A stretch of 64,000 nucleotides of DNA from Algoriphagus boseongensis (lineage in GTDB: Bacteria; Bacteroidota; Bacteroidia; Cytophagales; Cyclobacteriaceae): assembly GCF_004362805.1 (NCBI RefSeq), contig NZ_SNYF01000005.1, positions 1,697,103-1,761,102 on the forward strand, read 5' to 3'. The notes beneath the pieces are model-generated. The model was not told the origin of the DNA. It saw nothing but the letters and a program-made list of their open reading frames with translations, and searched no databases. Made by a program: the position numbers and the translations under genes. This document shows positions 7,059 through 16,073 of this stretch, piece after piece. Position 1 is the stretch's first letter. The number at the start of each line of letters is the position of its first letter.

Positions 7059-9656
7059 ATGAGAAAAATAATTTCTTCAAAACCTCTTTTACTAGGAAAG
7101 CTTCTGACATTCATTTTTGTTTTTCTTCTTTCTTCCTTCCATGCTTTTTCTCAAACTCCAGATTCTTTATCGGTAATTGATACCTTGAAAGTCCAAGAGC
7201 TTTCTTCCCAGAATCAACCCACATTTACTCGAATTTTTCCCTCAGACTCTTCTTTGGTCAATTTGCAAAAAAACCAGGAAATTGACTTGATGAAGGCAAT
7301 GGAAGAGGAATTGAATAAGGCCTATTCCAAAAACCTCGAAAAATATCAAAGCCGCAAAAATTACCTTACTCAAAACAGCCTGATTTCTGATCTGAAAAAT
7401 GAAATCAATGCGCTCAAAAGGATTTTGGCAAATCACCCAAACTTTGACCTTATTTCTGAAGAACTTCTTGAAATTCAAGACCTTCTTCCAAAAATTCTAG
7501 AAGGAATTAATGACAATTTTTCTACTATCAAATCAGAAAGAAACCTGGCAGTTTCTTCGGCTATATTGAGAGAAATCTCCCAAAAAACAGAGGCTAGAAA
7601 AGAGGAGGTAGATACTTACGCGAAAGAAATGAGGCTTTCGCATTATAGAATTGATTCCATTTCAGCCCAACCAGAACTTTTCAAACTTCCCTTGGATACT
7701 TTGGAAGCAGTTCAATACTCTAAAGATGTAACTGAAATATCCATCCAAACACGCCCAATAGAAGACTCCTTACTTTTCAGAAAAAAACAGGTTGACGGAA
7801 TCCAAACTTCATTAAATGAATTGATATTTCAACTCAATTCTTTGGTTGATGGAATTGATGTTTCTAGAAGTGAGCTGAACACTAAGATTTTTGAGTCTGA
7901 AGTTCCCTCTGATTCTCAGGACCGTTACTATACTCAATCCCTGAAAGAATCGATAGAAGCATCGATAATCAAGGAAAAATATGCTTTGAGATATTATGTA
8001 AACATTTACCAAGGCAGAATTTTATTCACAGTAGTGATTTTCTTAATCGTTTGGCTTTTCATCAATCGCCTAAAAAATAGAACTACAGAAACCCTGAGTC
8101 ATGACCCTTTTGATGAAAACAACCTGATCTTAAAGAGTCCAATTCAATCGGCCTTGGTCATTACCTTGGGAATTTTCCAATTCTTTTTCATTAACCCTCC
8201 ATTTATCTTTTATTGGACAGTTTGGTTAATTTCAAGCATAGCTCTTTCTCTTGTCTTCAAAGGATTTTTGAAAGCCTTCTGGAGCTTTTTCTGGGTTTGT
8301 ACCGTTGTCTTTTTCCTTTTGGCAGGCTTGGCAAATATGATTTTGCTTCCGACAATTCAAGAACACTACTTGATGTATGGAATTGCTTCTATTGGCGTGA
8401 TCTTTTTGATCTATATGGTCTTCAATAAAAAATCCGAAGACCTCAAGGAAAAAAGAATCATGTATTTCATCTGGCTTTTGGGAATACTTGAATTCATTTC
8501 CATGGTTTTAAACTTTACAGGAAGATTCAATTTGGCCAAATCCTTTATGGTTTCAGGATATATGGGAATAGTCTTGGGGATTTTTCTCCTTTGGACTGTC
8601 CGACTGATCAATCAAGGGCTAAACATTGCCAATAAGGTCTATTCTACCCCGGAGAAAGGGAATTTCTTCATCAATTTTGATAAAATAGGAACAAGAGCAC
8701 CGGGAATATTTTACTTCTTTTTGATCCTGGGCTGGGCCTTATTGATCGGTAAAAATTTCTATGCATTCACTCAATTCTCACAGAGCATCAATGAATTCCT
8801 GACCGAGGAAAGAGTAATTGGTTCTTATGCTTTTTCAATTAATGGGGTCTTTGTCTTTATTGTCATCCTGTTTATTTCTGTACTGATTTCAAAGCTACTC
8901 TCCTTATTTTCTGCAGACCCCGATGCCATCAACTCGGACGATCAGCGGAAGCGAATCAGTTTTGGAAGCTGGCTGCTATTGGTTCAGATCTTTGTCATCT
9001 GCTTGGGATTATTTTTGGCATTTGCAGCTTCGGGAATTCCTCTGGATAAAATCACCATCATCCTTGGAGCGCTTTCTGTAGGTATAGGTTTAGGTCTTCA
9101 GGGATTGGTCAACAACTTGGTCAGTGGATTGATCTTAGCTTTTGAAAACACCGTCAAAGTTGGCGATTTGATAGAAATCGAAGGGAAACCTGGAACAATG
9201 AAATCCATCGGCTTCCGAAGCAGCGTGGTCAACATGTTTGAAGGATCCATGGTAGTAATTCCAAATGGAGAATTGATCAGTAAGCAGCTAATCAATTGGA
9301 CTACCGGAAAAGGAAGAAAACTCAGCCTGGTTGTGGGGATTTCCTATGAATCTGATCTTGAAAAAGCTGTCGCCGTTATCAAAGGAATTGTCTCCGAAGA
9401 TTCAAGAATTAGAAATTTCCCTATCCCAAGAGTCGTTCCTATGGAATTTTCGGATAGCAGTATTGATATCGAAGTGGTTTTCTGGTTAAACAGTTATTTT
9501 GATTACCCTTTTGTCAAAGGAGATCTGGTGAGTAAAATCAATGAACTCTTCAAACTGAACGGTATCAAAATCCCATTCCCACAGCGGGATTTACACGTCA
9601 TTTCTCCTCCTTCTAACTTAGAAATTCCTAAGAAGAAGGATCAAGAAGACAGTTGA
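7059..9656 (+). CDS. MscS-family mechanosensitive channel, large (MscK/MscM-like)
   Basis: The 865-residue protein is a large MscS-type mechanosensitive channel that should release small solutes on osmotic downshock. It begins with a signal peptide ending near AFSQ (residue 32). Next come about 290 periplasmic, largely helical and charged residues, then a series of membrane segments from about residue 325 to 700. The pore helix region is IILGALSVGIGLGLQGLVNNL (split here by eye at about residues 668-688). The cytoplasmic vestibule follows, with VKVGDLIEIEGKPG, VVIPNGELISKQLINW and the C-terminal alpha/beta domain. The extra N-terminal part separates it from small MscS and makes it resemble MscK or YnaI/YbdG-type channels. 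The end overlaps the convergent transporter gene by 16 bases. Confidence 0.9.
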   Translation: MRKIISSKPLLLGKLLTFIFVFLLSSFHAFSQTPDSLSVIDTLKVQELSSQNQPTFTRIFPSDSSLVNLQKNQEIDLMKAMEEELNKAYSKNLEKYQSRKNYLTQNSLISDLKNEINALKRILANHPNFDLISEELLEIQDLLPKILEGINDNFSTIKSERNLAVSSAILREISQKTEARKEEVDTYAKEMRLSHYRIDSISAQPELFKLPLDTLEAVQYSKDVTEISIQTRPIEDSLLFRKKQVDGIQTSLNELIFQLNSLVDGIDVSRSELNTKIFESEVPSDSQDRYYTQSLKESIEASIIKEKYALRYYVNIYQGRILFTVVIFLIVWLFINRLKNRTTETLSHDPFDENNLILKSPIQSALVITLGIFQFFFINPPFIFYWTVWLISSIALSLVFKGFLKAFWSFFWVCTVVFFLLAGLANMILLPTIQEHYLMYGIASIGVIFLIYMVFNKKSEDLKEKRIMYFIWLLGILEFISMVLNFTGRFNLAKSFMVSGYMGIVLGIFLLWTVRLINQGLNIANKVYSTPEKGNFFINFDKIGTRAPGIFYFFLILGWALLIGKNFYAFTQFSQSINEFLTEERVIGSYAFSINGVFVFIVILFISVLISKLLSLFSADPDAINSDDQRKRISFGSWLLLVQIFVICLGLFLAFAASGIPLDKITIILGALSVGIGLGLQGLVNNLVSGLILAFENTVKVGDLIEIEGKPGTMKSIGFRSSVVNMFEGSMVVIPNGELISKQLINWTTGKGRKLSLVVGISYESDLEKAVAVIKGIVSEDSRIRNFPIPRVVPMEFSDSSIDIEVVFWLNSYFDYPFVKGDLVSKINELFKLNGIKIPFPQRDLHVISPPSNLEIPKKKDQEDS

Positions 9657-10639
9657 TTTTGCTTTCTCCCAAAATATCCAGCTAGGATGCTTCCGATAAT
9701 CAATTGCTGAATATGGTAAAGCATCACAGGCAGCAGCACCAATCCCAATACAGCTGGATTTGGAAAAATCACCTTTCCAATGACCACCCCATGAACCAGA
9801 GATTTCTTGGATCCGCAAAAAAGTGTGGTAATCCGATCCTTAAATGAGAATCCCAAAACTCTGCTAAGGACTTCCAAAATCCCCATCACCAAAAGAAAAA
9901 TCCCAAGCATAGTCAGGGCGACTAGGACTAAGGTGGATAGTTCATAGGAAGAAAAAATATGCTGCGCAAAGGATTCTGCGAAGGAGGTAAATACGATGAT
10001 CATAATCACGGACTGATCTACATACTTCAACTTCGGCAAAAGACCTTTCAGTTTAGGAAAAAGCCAGCCATGGCTTAAAATCCCTAAACAAACGGGCAAA
10101 ATCACTTTAAGAGAAAGCTCCCCAAGGGTACTCCAAAAGTCTATCTCCCCTTCTACTCCTCCCGCCAAAATACCCATCCAAGCAGGGGTCAAAATTACGC
10201 CAAGCAAACTTGAAATGCTGGCATTAAAAATCGCCCCTGCCAGATTTCCTCCAGCTATGGAAACCATGACCACAGATGCACTTACTGTCGAGGGCAGAGC
10301 CGAAAGGTATATTATTCCCAATTTAAAGTCCTCATCAATCCAAGGAATGAACTTCATCAAAGCCCAAACCAAGACGGGGAAAAGCAAAAAGGTGGCAGAC
10401 TGAATCAGCAAATGTAGTTTCCAATTGGAAAGCCCCTGCTTCAATTGAACCGGATCAAGCTTTACTCCATAAAAGAAAAACACAAAGGCAATCCCCACAT
10501 TAATGATGGGCTTCCAGGGAATCCCAGATTCAGAAGAACCAACTTCTGGAAAAATTGAGGCCATGCCAATGGCAAAAAACAAGCCCAGGAGAAATCCATT
10601 AATTCCGACTTTTTGTAGGGTTTGGGAAAGTCTACTCAT
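9641..10639 (-). CDS. BASS-superfamily transporter (bile acid:sodium symporter-like, SBF-like)
   Basis: This 332-residue membrane protein has about ten hydrophobic segments and belongs to the SBF-like branch of the bile acid:sodium symporter superfamily. Recognisable parts are FFFYGVKLDPVQLKQG near residue 55, the polar crossover region LSALPSTVSASVVMVSIAGGN at about 113-132, and FCGSKKSLVHGVVIGKVIF near residue 275, which is a family hallmark. The substrate is unknown; relatives are annotated as organic anion:Na+ symporters. It overlaps the upstream trmH-type gene in an ATGA arrangement, so the two form an operon. Its 3' end overlaps the convergent channel gene. Confidence 0.85.
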   Translation of the reverse strand: MSRLSQTLQKVGINGFLLGLFFAIGMASIFPEVGSSESGIPWKPIINVGIAFVFFFYGVKLDPVQLKQGLSNWKLHLLIQSATFLLFPVLVWALMKFIPWIDEDFKLGIIYLSALPSTVSASVVMVSIAGGNLAGAIFNASISSLLGVILTPAWMGILAGGVEGEIDFWSTLGELSLKVILPVCLGILSHGWLFPKLKGLLPKLKYVDQSVIMIIVFTSFAESFAQHIFSSYELSTLVLVALTMLGIFLLVMGILEVLSRVLGFSFKDRITTLFCGSKKSLVHGVVIGKVIFPNPAVLGLVLLPVMLYHIQQLIIGSILAGYFGRKQNQLSS

Positions 10640-11385
10640 GCACCCAATAGTCTTTTGAAATTATCACAAAGGATAGCTGTGGCAATAGCCACGTTGAGCG
10701 ACTCCGCTTCTCCAAATGCCGGAATGGTAACTTTATGGTTTACCAGCTTTTCTATTTCACCAGAAATCCCATTAGACTCATTGCCCATTACAATTACTCC
10801 AGGAGAAATACTTTTCATTTCGTGGATGTTTTCCCCTTTCAAAAAGGCTCCATAAACCGGAAGCCTCCATTTTGTAAAAACCTCCTGAAGGTCTCCATAA
10901 AAGAACTTTACCCGAGTAAAGGAACCCATGCTGGCCTGAATTACCTTAGGATTGTAGAATTCTGCTGTATGCAGAGAAAAAACCATTTTTTTGATTCCAT
11001 ACCAATCTGCAATTCGAATGATGGTTCCCAAGTTTCCCGGGTCTCTTACTTCATCCAGAGCTAAAATCAATTCATCCCGAGTTGGAGTAAAAGCCTCATT
11101 GGATTTCATGGTTACCACAGCCAATGCAGAATCGTTGGATTGGAACTGTCCCACTTGCTCGAGTTGATTTTGTGTGACCAGAATTTTCTCTCCTTTAAAT
11201 CTTTCCAGTCTTCGGGCATACTTTTGTTGGAAATTCTCCGTCACCAACAATAAATCCACTAAAAAATCTGAATCCAAAACTTCCAAAACGCTTTTTTCAC
11301 CCTCCACAAAGAACTGCCCGCTTTGGCTTCGGTATTTTTTTTGATGCAAGGATTTTATAAACTTAACTGTATTTTTGCTCAGCAT
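10636..11385 (-). CDS. SpoU/TrmH-family RNA 2'-O-methyltransferase
   Basis: The 249-residue protein is a SPOUT-class methyltransferase that should transfer a methyl group from S-adenosylmethionine to a ribose 2'-OH in tRNA or rRNA. An N-terminal substrate-binding domain (about residues 1-95) is followed by the knotted catalytic domain. Motif 1 is ALDEVRDPGNLGTIIRIADW with the conserved Asn and Arg, motif 2 is IVMGNESNGIS, and motif 3 is IPAFGEAESLNVAIATAI. The target position cannot be read from sequence. It is co-transcribed with the BASS transporter and divergent from tamL, with the two start regions only 16 bases apart. Confidence 0.92.
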   Translation of the reverse strand: MLSKNTVKFIKSLHQKKYRSQSGQFFVEGEKSVLEVLDSDFLVDLLLVTENFQQKYARRLERFKGEKILVTQNQLEQVGQFQSNDSALAVVTMKSNEAFTPTRDELILALDEVRDPGNLGTIIRIADWYGIKKMVFSLHTAEFYNPKVIQASMGSFTRVKFFYGDLQEVFTKWRLPVYGAFLKGENIHEMKSISPGVIVMGNESNGISGEIEKLVNHKVTIPAFGEAESLNVAIATAILCDNFKRLLGA

Positions 11386-11401
11386 CCCCTTAGTTTACCA
11401 C

Positions 11402-13822
11402 AAGTTGAAATCCTCCAAATATATACTTTTTATCGCTCTGCTTTGGGTTTGCTTTGGCTGCTCCTTGACCAGAAACCTGAAAGAGGATGAATTGGTAGTT
11501 TATGAAAATAAACTTCAAGGCGTAGAAAAGGCAAACGAGGAGGATCTTTACGGTTTACTCGAACAAGAACCGAACACCAGATTTTTGGGCACCTCTCTTG
11601 GAGTAAATATCTATCGATTCGGAAGACAATTTTATGATAGCAGCCAAGTAGCAGAAAAATGGAATGAGGCTCGACTTGAACTTGCGAGTGTAAAAGCATC
11701 AATAGATACTCTTCCTGATAATCGAAAACTGGAAAAAAGGCAAGATAAACTAACCTCAAAAATTGAGGGCCTGAAGAAAAAGCTGGACTATGGGAATAGC
11801 GTCATGCGAACAGGGAATCCTGTCGTGATATTGGATGAGACTCTCACAGATAAGTCAGTGAATAACCTCACCGGATATTTGGTTAACCATGGCTTTTTTG
11901 ATGCAAAAGTCACCTATGAAATAGAAAAAAAGGATCAAAAGGCTTTTGTCAATTACCTTATTCAAGAGAAAGAACCTTACATCATCGATTCCATTTATCG
12001 GAAAACTGATAACGAGGAGATCAAGCGGATTTTAGACTCCAATCAAAAGCAAACCTTTCTCCATCAGGGGGAAAATTATTCCCAGGATAATATCATTTCC
12101 GAAAGAAGCAGGATTGAAGACTTGTTGAAAAACAATGGTTTTTACATGTTTTCACGGACCTATCTCAACTATATTGTCTACAAAGATACCGCTGAAAAAA
12201 TTGTCACCATTGAAGAGATAGTCCAAAGACCCACTTTTGCAGAAAAGCATGAGCCTTATACCCTGGACTCCATTAATTTCAGAATCAATCCTCCCAATAA
12301 TGAATTCATAGACCAAAGAATCCAAAAGGACTTTAGAGGAATCGATTTCTCTTTCTACAGAGATCGCTATTCTGAAAAAATCCTTGCCTCCAGGATCATG
12401 ATGGAAAAAGGAGGAAGATATAACCGACAGAATGCCATTGAAACTCAAAGGCTTTTAAGTAATCTGGATCTTTTTCGGTTTGTCAATATTTCATTTGACA
12501 CGCTTGGTACTTCCCTGACGGCAAACATATTTACCCAGCCCAACCAAAAATACCAGCTGACCAATCAGGTGGGTCTGACAATTACCGAACAGCTTCCAGG
12601 GCCATTTTTCAGTACAGCTCTGAGAAACAGGAATTTCTTCCGGGCAGGAGAAATCTTGGAATTCAACTTCAGAGCAGGATTGGAAGGTGTAGCTTCTGCA
12701 ACTGGTTTGGGTGTTTACCAAAGCCAGGAAGTGAACACCTCTCTTTCTGTAATTTTCCCTAGATTCTTGATTCCTTTTGCTCCTGGAGCACTTCAGAAAT
12801 TCGGTCGATACAATCCAAACACCCGAGTTCAGTTTGGCTACACCTATACCAATAGACCGGAATACACCAGAAACTCAGTTAACGGATTGCTTTCCTATAC
12901 CTGGCATACCCGAAACAACCGGCAATCCTTCACTGTCAATGCGGCTGACTTGAGTTATATCCGGACACCTAAACTCACTCCCGAATTTTTGGCCGTATTG
13001 GAGGACCTGCAAAGTAGAGGAAACAACTTGATCTGGTCTTTCCTCCCCTCTTTTGTGAGCAGTATTTCAGGACAGACTATTATAAACTTCAATCGATACG
13101 GTGACTTTACTACCAAGAGAGCTTCCTTGCTACGACTTTTTGTAGAAAGCGGGGGTACGACCTTGAATTTCTTTGATGTGCAAAGCAACGATGAACCGGA
13201 TATCGAATACGCCAATTTCCAATGGCTAAAAACTCAGGTCGATTTTAGAAGGTATTACCCAGTGTCTACGAAACAAACCTTTGCCTATCGCCTAAATTTC
13301 GGTTGGGCAGCACCATATGGTATATCCGCGGGAGTTTTACCTTACGAAAAATACTTCTTTGCAGGTGGTGGAACGAGTATCCGTGCCTGGCAAGCCAGAC
13401 GTCTTGGACCAGGTAGTTCCAAACCGGTGATCGGCGAACGAGGACCCTATGACTACATCAATGAGCAGCCGGCGGAGATGATTTTAGAAAGTATGCTGGA
13501 ATACCGAAGAAATCTGGTTGGCTTCTTTGATATGGCCCTGTTTATTGATGCGGGTAATTCCTGGATGATCGGAGTGGATCCGGCCAGACCTGGAGCAGAT
13601 TTCAGATGGGATAGATTTTACAAGGAAATTGCCTTGGGTGCAGGGATAGGATTACGAATGGACTTTGACTTTTTGGTCATTCGTTTAGATTTGGCAACCA
13701 AAGCCGTAGATCCAGCCCAAGATGAAGGAAGTCGTTGGGTTTTGGATAATATTTCGTTTTCCAGACCTTTTGGAGCAAAGGGACAAACAGTATTTAATTT
13801 CGGGATAGGTTATCCCTTCTAA
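11402..13822 (+). CDS. tamL: TamL-like Omp85 outer-membrane assembly lipoprotein
   Basis: This Omp85-family protein has POTRA-like periplasmic repeats in its first half and a C-terminal 16-strand barrel (about residues 420-806), ending in FNFGIGYPF. It matches TamL, the Bacteroidota lipoprotein form of TamA, inferred to act with TamB in outer-membrane biogenesis. There is no ATG start. A TTG at 11375 would overlap the divergent trmH gene, whereas the TTG at 11402 gives a clean lipoprotein signal (a MKSSKYILF start, then Cys19 after VCFG), so I chose 11402 (806 residues). The lid-loop region FFAGGGTSIRAWQARRLGPG is typical of Omp85 proteins. Confidence 0.87.
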   Translation, partial: KLKSSKYILFIALLWVCFGCSLTRNLKEDELVVYENKLQGVEKANEEDLYGLLEQEPNTRFLGTSLGVNIYRFGRQFYDSSQVAEKWNEARLELASVKASIDTLPDNRKLEKRQDKLTSKIEGLKKKLDYGNSVMRTGNPVVILDETLTDKSVNNLTGYLVNHGFFDAKVTYEIEKKDQKAFVNYLIQEKEPYIIDSIYRKTDNEEIKRILDSNQKQTFLHQGENYSQDNIISERSRIEDLLKNNGFYMFSRTYLNYIVYKDTAEKIVTIEEIVQRPTFAEKHEPYTLDSINFRINPPNNEFIDQRIQKDFRGIDFSFYRDRYSEKILASRIMMEKGGRYNRQNAIETQRLLSNLDLFRFVNISFDTLGTSLTANIFTQPNQKYQLTNQVGLTITEQLPGPFFSTALRNRNFFRAGEILEFNFRAGLEGVASATGLGVYQSQEVNTSLSVIFPRFLIPFAPGALQKFGRYNPNTRVQFGYTYTNRPEYTRNSVNGLLSYTWHTRNNRQSFTVNAADLSYIRTPKLTPEFLAVLEDLQSRGNNLIWSFLPSFVSSISGQTIINFNRYGDFTTKRASLLRLFVESGGTTLNFFDVQSNDEPDIEYANFQWLKTQVDFRRYYPVSTKQTFAYRLNFGWAAPYGISAGVLPYEKYFFAGGGTSIRAWQARRLGPGSSKPVIGERGPYDYINEQPAEMILESMLEYRRNLVGFFDMALFIDAGNSWMIGVDPARPGADFRWDRFYKEIALGAGIGLRMDFDFLVIRLDLATKAVDPAQDEGSRWVLDNISFSRPFGAKGQTVFNFGIGYPF

Positions 13823-13828
13823 CACTTG

Positions 13829-14740
13829 ATGAGCAGAAAGACTAAAGAAGAAATCGCGGAAATCTACCGTCAAATGCAGGATCATATCTGCAAAGGATTA
13901 GAACTGGGTGATGGAAAAGGCAACTTCAAGGAAGATGCCTGGGAAAGACCTGGAGGCGGTGGAGGGAGAACCCGCATTTTCGAAAATGGAGCAATCATTG
14001 AAAAAGGAGGCGTTGCATTTTCGGCTGTGCATGGGCCAACTCCTGAAAAGATCCTAGCCAAACTCGGTTTGGAACAGGCCGATTTCTTTGCTACCGGAGT
14101 ATCCATTGTCCTACATCCTTTCAGCCCGATGGTGCCGATTATCCATATGAATATCCGGTATTTCGAGATGGAAAATGGAGTGCATTGGTTTGGGGGTGGA
14201 ATTGATCTGACTCCCCATTACATCAATCCGGAGGATGCAAGATATTTCCATCAGGAAGTGAAAAAAGTCTGTGACCAGTTCGATCTGAACTATTATCCCA
14301 AATTCAAGAAATGGGCGGATGATTATTTTTTCCTGAAACACCGAAATGAAACCCGTGGAATTGGAGGGATTTTCTATGACCGGATGAGTGCCAAATCTGA
14401 TGAGGAATTTCAGCATCTACTGGATTTCTCCTTAGCGATTGGAAGGCTTTTCCCAGAAGTATATACCCATTTCATGAAAAAGAATAGCCAAATCCCATTT
14501 GGCAAGGAACAAAAGGCTTGGCAAAATCTCCGTCGCGGGCGATATGTGGAGTTTAACCTAGTATGGGATTCAGGCACCAAATTCGGATTAGACACCAACG
14601 GGAGAACAGAAAGTATTCTGATGAGCATGCCTCCACAAGCCGAATGGGAATACATGCATCAGCCTGCTCCGGGCAGTCCGGAAGCTTTTACCCTGGAGCA
14701 TCTGAAAAAAGACCTCGATTGGTTAACTTATGAGCTATGA
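13829..14740 (+). CDS. hemF: Aerobic coproporphyrinogen III oxidase
   Basis: HemF uses oxygen to decarboxylate coproporphyrinogen III to protoporphyrinogen IX in haem synthesis. The 303-residue protein carries the family blocks RPGGGGGRTRIFENG near residue 35, HMNIRYFEMENGVHWFGGG with DLTPHY at about 107-135, and RGRYVEFNLVWDSGTKFGL near 230-248. The ATG at 13829 directly follows an in-frame TTG and is the natural start. It begins 6 bases after tamL and overlaps the PAP2 gene by an ATGA, so tamL, hemF and the PAP2 gene may share a transcript. Confidence 0.96.
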   Translation: MSRKTKEEIAEIYRQMQDHICKGLELGDGKGNFKEDAWERPGGGGGRTRIFENGAIIEKGGVAFSAVHGPTPEKILAKLGLEQADFFATGVSIVLHPFSPMVPIIHMNIRYFEMENGVHWFGGGIDLTPHYINPEDARYFHQEVKKVCDQFDLNYYPKFKKWADDYFFLKHRNETRGIGGIFYDRMSAKSDEEFQHLLDFSLAIGRLFPEVYTHFMKKNSQIPFGKEQKAWQNLRRGRYVEFNLVWDSGTKFGLDTNGRTESILMSMPPQAEWEYMHQPAPGSPEAFTLEHLKKDLDWLTYEL

Positions 14741-15312
14741 TAGAGCTTTTTAAACAATGGGATGAGGAGTTTTTCCTCTGGCTAAACTCCTTTCACGCAG
14801 ACTGGCTGGATCCGATTATGTTTCAAATGACCGAAACAGTTACTTGGATTCCCCTTTATGCTTTTTTGGCTTACAAAATTTACAAAGCGGACCCCAAAGC
14901 AAGTTGGTGGGTATTTGGTGGAGTGATGCTGACTATTTTGGCAGCGGATCAATTTACCTCAGGTTTTTTGAAGCCCTTGATGGAGAGACTTCGCCCCTGC
15001 CATGACCCTAGATGGGAAGGATTGATGCATAATTATGGACGATGCGGAGGCTTGTATGGATTTGTCTCCTCCCATGCTGCAAACACCTTTGGATTGGCCA
15101 CCTTCCTCAATCTGAAAATGAAAGGTAAAATCAAGCATCTGGGCTGGCTGTATCTCTATGCAGTGGTCGTTAGCTATACCCGAATTTACCTCGGAGTCCA
15201 CTACCCTTTTGATATTCTTCTAGGCGCTAGCATCGGGGCCATTATAGGGTTTATTTCCTGGTTTTTTATCGTATTTGTCAAACGGGAAATCATCAAATCT
15301 GCTTTGAAGTAA
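14737..15312 (+). CDS. PAP2-family membrane phosphatase
   Basis: This 191-residue integral membrane protein belongs to the PAP2 (type 2 phosphatidic acid phosphatase) superfamily. The three phosphatase motifs are visible: KPLMERLRP (motif 1, about residues 84-92), GFVSSHAAN with the catalytic His (motif 2, about 112-120), and YTRIYLGVHYPFDILLGA (motif 3, about 148-165). Five or six hydrophobic helices surround them. Relatives dephosphorylate undecaprenyl diphosphate or phosphatidate; the exact substrate here is not clear. It is the last gene before the repeat-rich gap. Confidence 0.9.
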   Translation: MIELFKQWDEEFFLWLNSFHADWLDPIMFQMTETVTWIPLYAFLAYKIYKADPKASWWVFGGVMLTILAADQFTSGFLKPLMERLRPCHDPRWEGLMHNYGRCGGLYGFVSSHAANTFGLATFLNLKMKGKIKHLGWLYLYAVVVSYTRIYLGVHYPFDILLGASIGAIIGFISWFFIVFVKREIIKSALK

Positions 15313-15406
15313 ATGTAAAAGCAAGAAAAATCGCCTGACAAAACAACAATCTGGTGTTCTAAAATCCCACCCAGCATTTGGAGGTAAAATGTGGATGGTC
15401 TCAAGA

Positions 15407-15630
15407 CTATTGAAAAATTTAGACCCCTGTCGGGGTCATAAAAGTCAGAGGGTAATTATTGATAAGAATATGATCCTGAAAGGATCAAATCTTTGAATAG
15501 AAAAAATTGTCCTAATTAAACGGCAACCCCGGAGGGGTTGAACCTGATTAGAAGAGTTAGACCCCTTTCGGGGTCTGGGAGAGGATTCTTGGTTTTTGAG
15601 CTATTGAAAGGTTTTACCCCTGTCGGGGTA
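15407..15630. repeat. Series of five GACCCC/GGGGTC-type palindromes
   Basis: Palindromes lie at 15422-15437, 15471-15487 (GATCCT/AGGATC), 15524-15540 (CAACCCC/GGGGTTG), 15559-15576 (AGACCCC/GGGGTCT) and 15615-15630 (TACCCC/GGGGTA). The first and last also share a left flank: CTATTGAAA at 15407 and at 15601, each followed within 14 bases by ACCCCTGTCGGGGT. They look like degenerate copies of one mobile hairpin element. Confidence 0.7.
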
Positions 15631-15651
15631 GAACGATGCACCAAAATGATA

Positions 15652-15745
15652 GCCTTGACCCGGTACGGGTCGGATATGGGTAGAAATCCAAGATCATTTC
15701 CTCGGTACGACCCCCATTGGGCCTGCAGGGTCGAATAAATCCGGC
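15652..15745. repeat. Long direct repeat, copy 1 (about 90 bases)
   Basis: This copy starts with the palindrome GACCCGGTACGGGTC (15657-15671), followed by GGATATGGGTAGAAATCC and AAGATCATT. A second, imperfect GACCCC/GGGTC palindrome and GTCGAATAAATCCGG complete it. It matches the copy at 15986-16073 almost throughout; the second palindrome is longer and altered here (with CCTGCAG inserted). Confidence 0.85.
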
Positions 15746-15804
15746 GAGAGGGGAAAGGGATTTTGGCAAAACCATTGAAATGGTTTTATCAAGGGTGGGA
15801 TCCA

Positions 15805-15836
15805 ATATAGCCCCGGGTTTAAACCCGGGGCTATAT
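15805..15836. repeat. 32-base perfect palindrome
   Basis: Sixteen bases are mirrored exactly around the centre at 15820/15821, with the core CCCCGGGTTTAAACCCGGGG. As DNA or RNA it would fold into an uninterrupted stem. It lacks a T-run on either side, so it is not an ordinary terminator; it is more like a REP-type or cruciform element. Confidence 0.85.
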
Positions 15837-15857
15837 CACGGAAAACCGACATTTAAG

Positions 15858-15911
15858 AATGGCTTTAGCCATTTAGGGTTTCGGAATTTCATCCCGACAG
15901 CTGTACGGGAT
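15858..15911. repeat. Two further palindromes
   Basis: AATGGC-TTTA-GCCATT lies at 15858-15873. ATCCCG at 15891-15896 pairs with CGGGAT at 15906-15911 around the self-complementary ACAGCTGT. They directly precede the 64-base repeat A. Confidence 0.6.
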
Positions 15912-15916
15912 CAAAA

Positions 15917-15980
15917 AATAAAAAAGCGTAGATGCTCCCGATCGCTAGCGTGGACTATGCTTAGTCATGTATTCTACTCC
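15917..15980 (-). repeat. 64-base hairpin repeat, copy A (terminator-like on minus strand)
   Basis: This copy matches copy B at 16468-16531 at 60 of 64 positions. Read on the minus strand it forms a stem (AGCATAG with CTACGCT, one G-T pair) around a GATCG-rich loop and is followed by TTTTTTATT, so it has the form of an intrinsic terminator. It lies downstream of the small minus-strand frame at 16216-16425. Confidence 0.75.
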
Positions 15981-15985
15981 TAGGT

Positions 15986-16073
15986 GAGCTTGACCCGGTA
16001 CGGGTCGGATATGGGTAGAAATCCAAGATCATTCCTTTGGTACGACCCCTATGGGGGTCGAATAAATCCGGGT
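15986..16073. repeat. Long direct repeat, copy 2
   Basis: This is the second copy of the element at 15652-15745, 334 bases downstream in the same orientation. It has GACCCGGTACGGGTC at 15992-16006 and a clean GACCCC-TATG-GGGGTC-type palindrome at 16044-16059, and ends in GTCGAATAAATCCGGG. It begins 6 bases after repeat A. A small ATCCC-TAC-GGGAT palindrome follows at 16099-16111. Confidence 0.85.

Noticed and set aside
15538..15983. Two plus-strand open frames (15538-15738 and 15717-15983)
   Set aside because: They run through palindromes and repeat copies, have no protein-like composition and lack a plausible start context.
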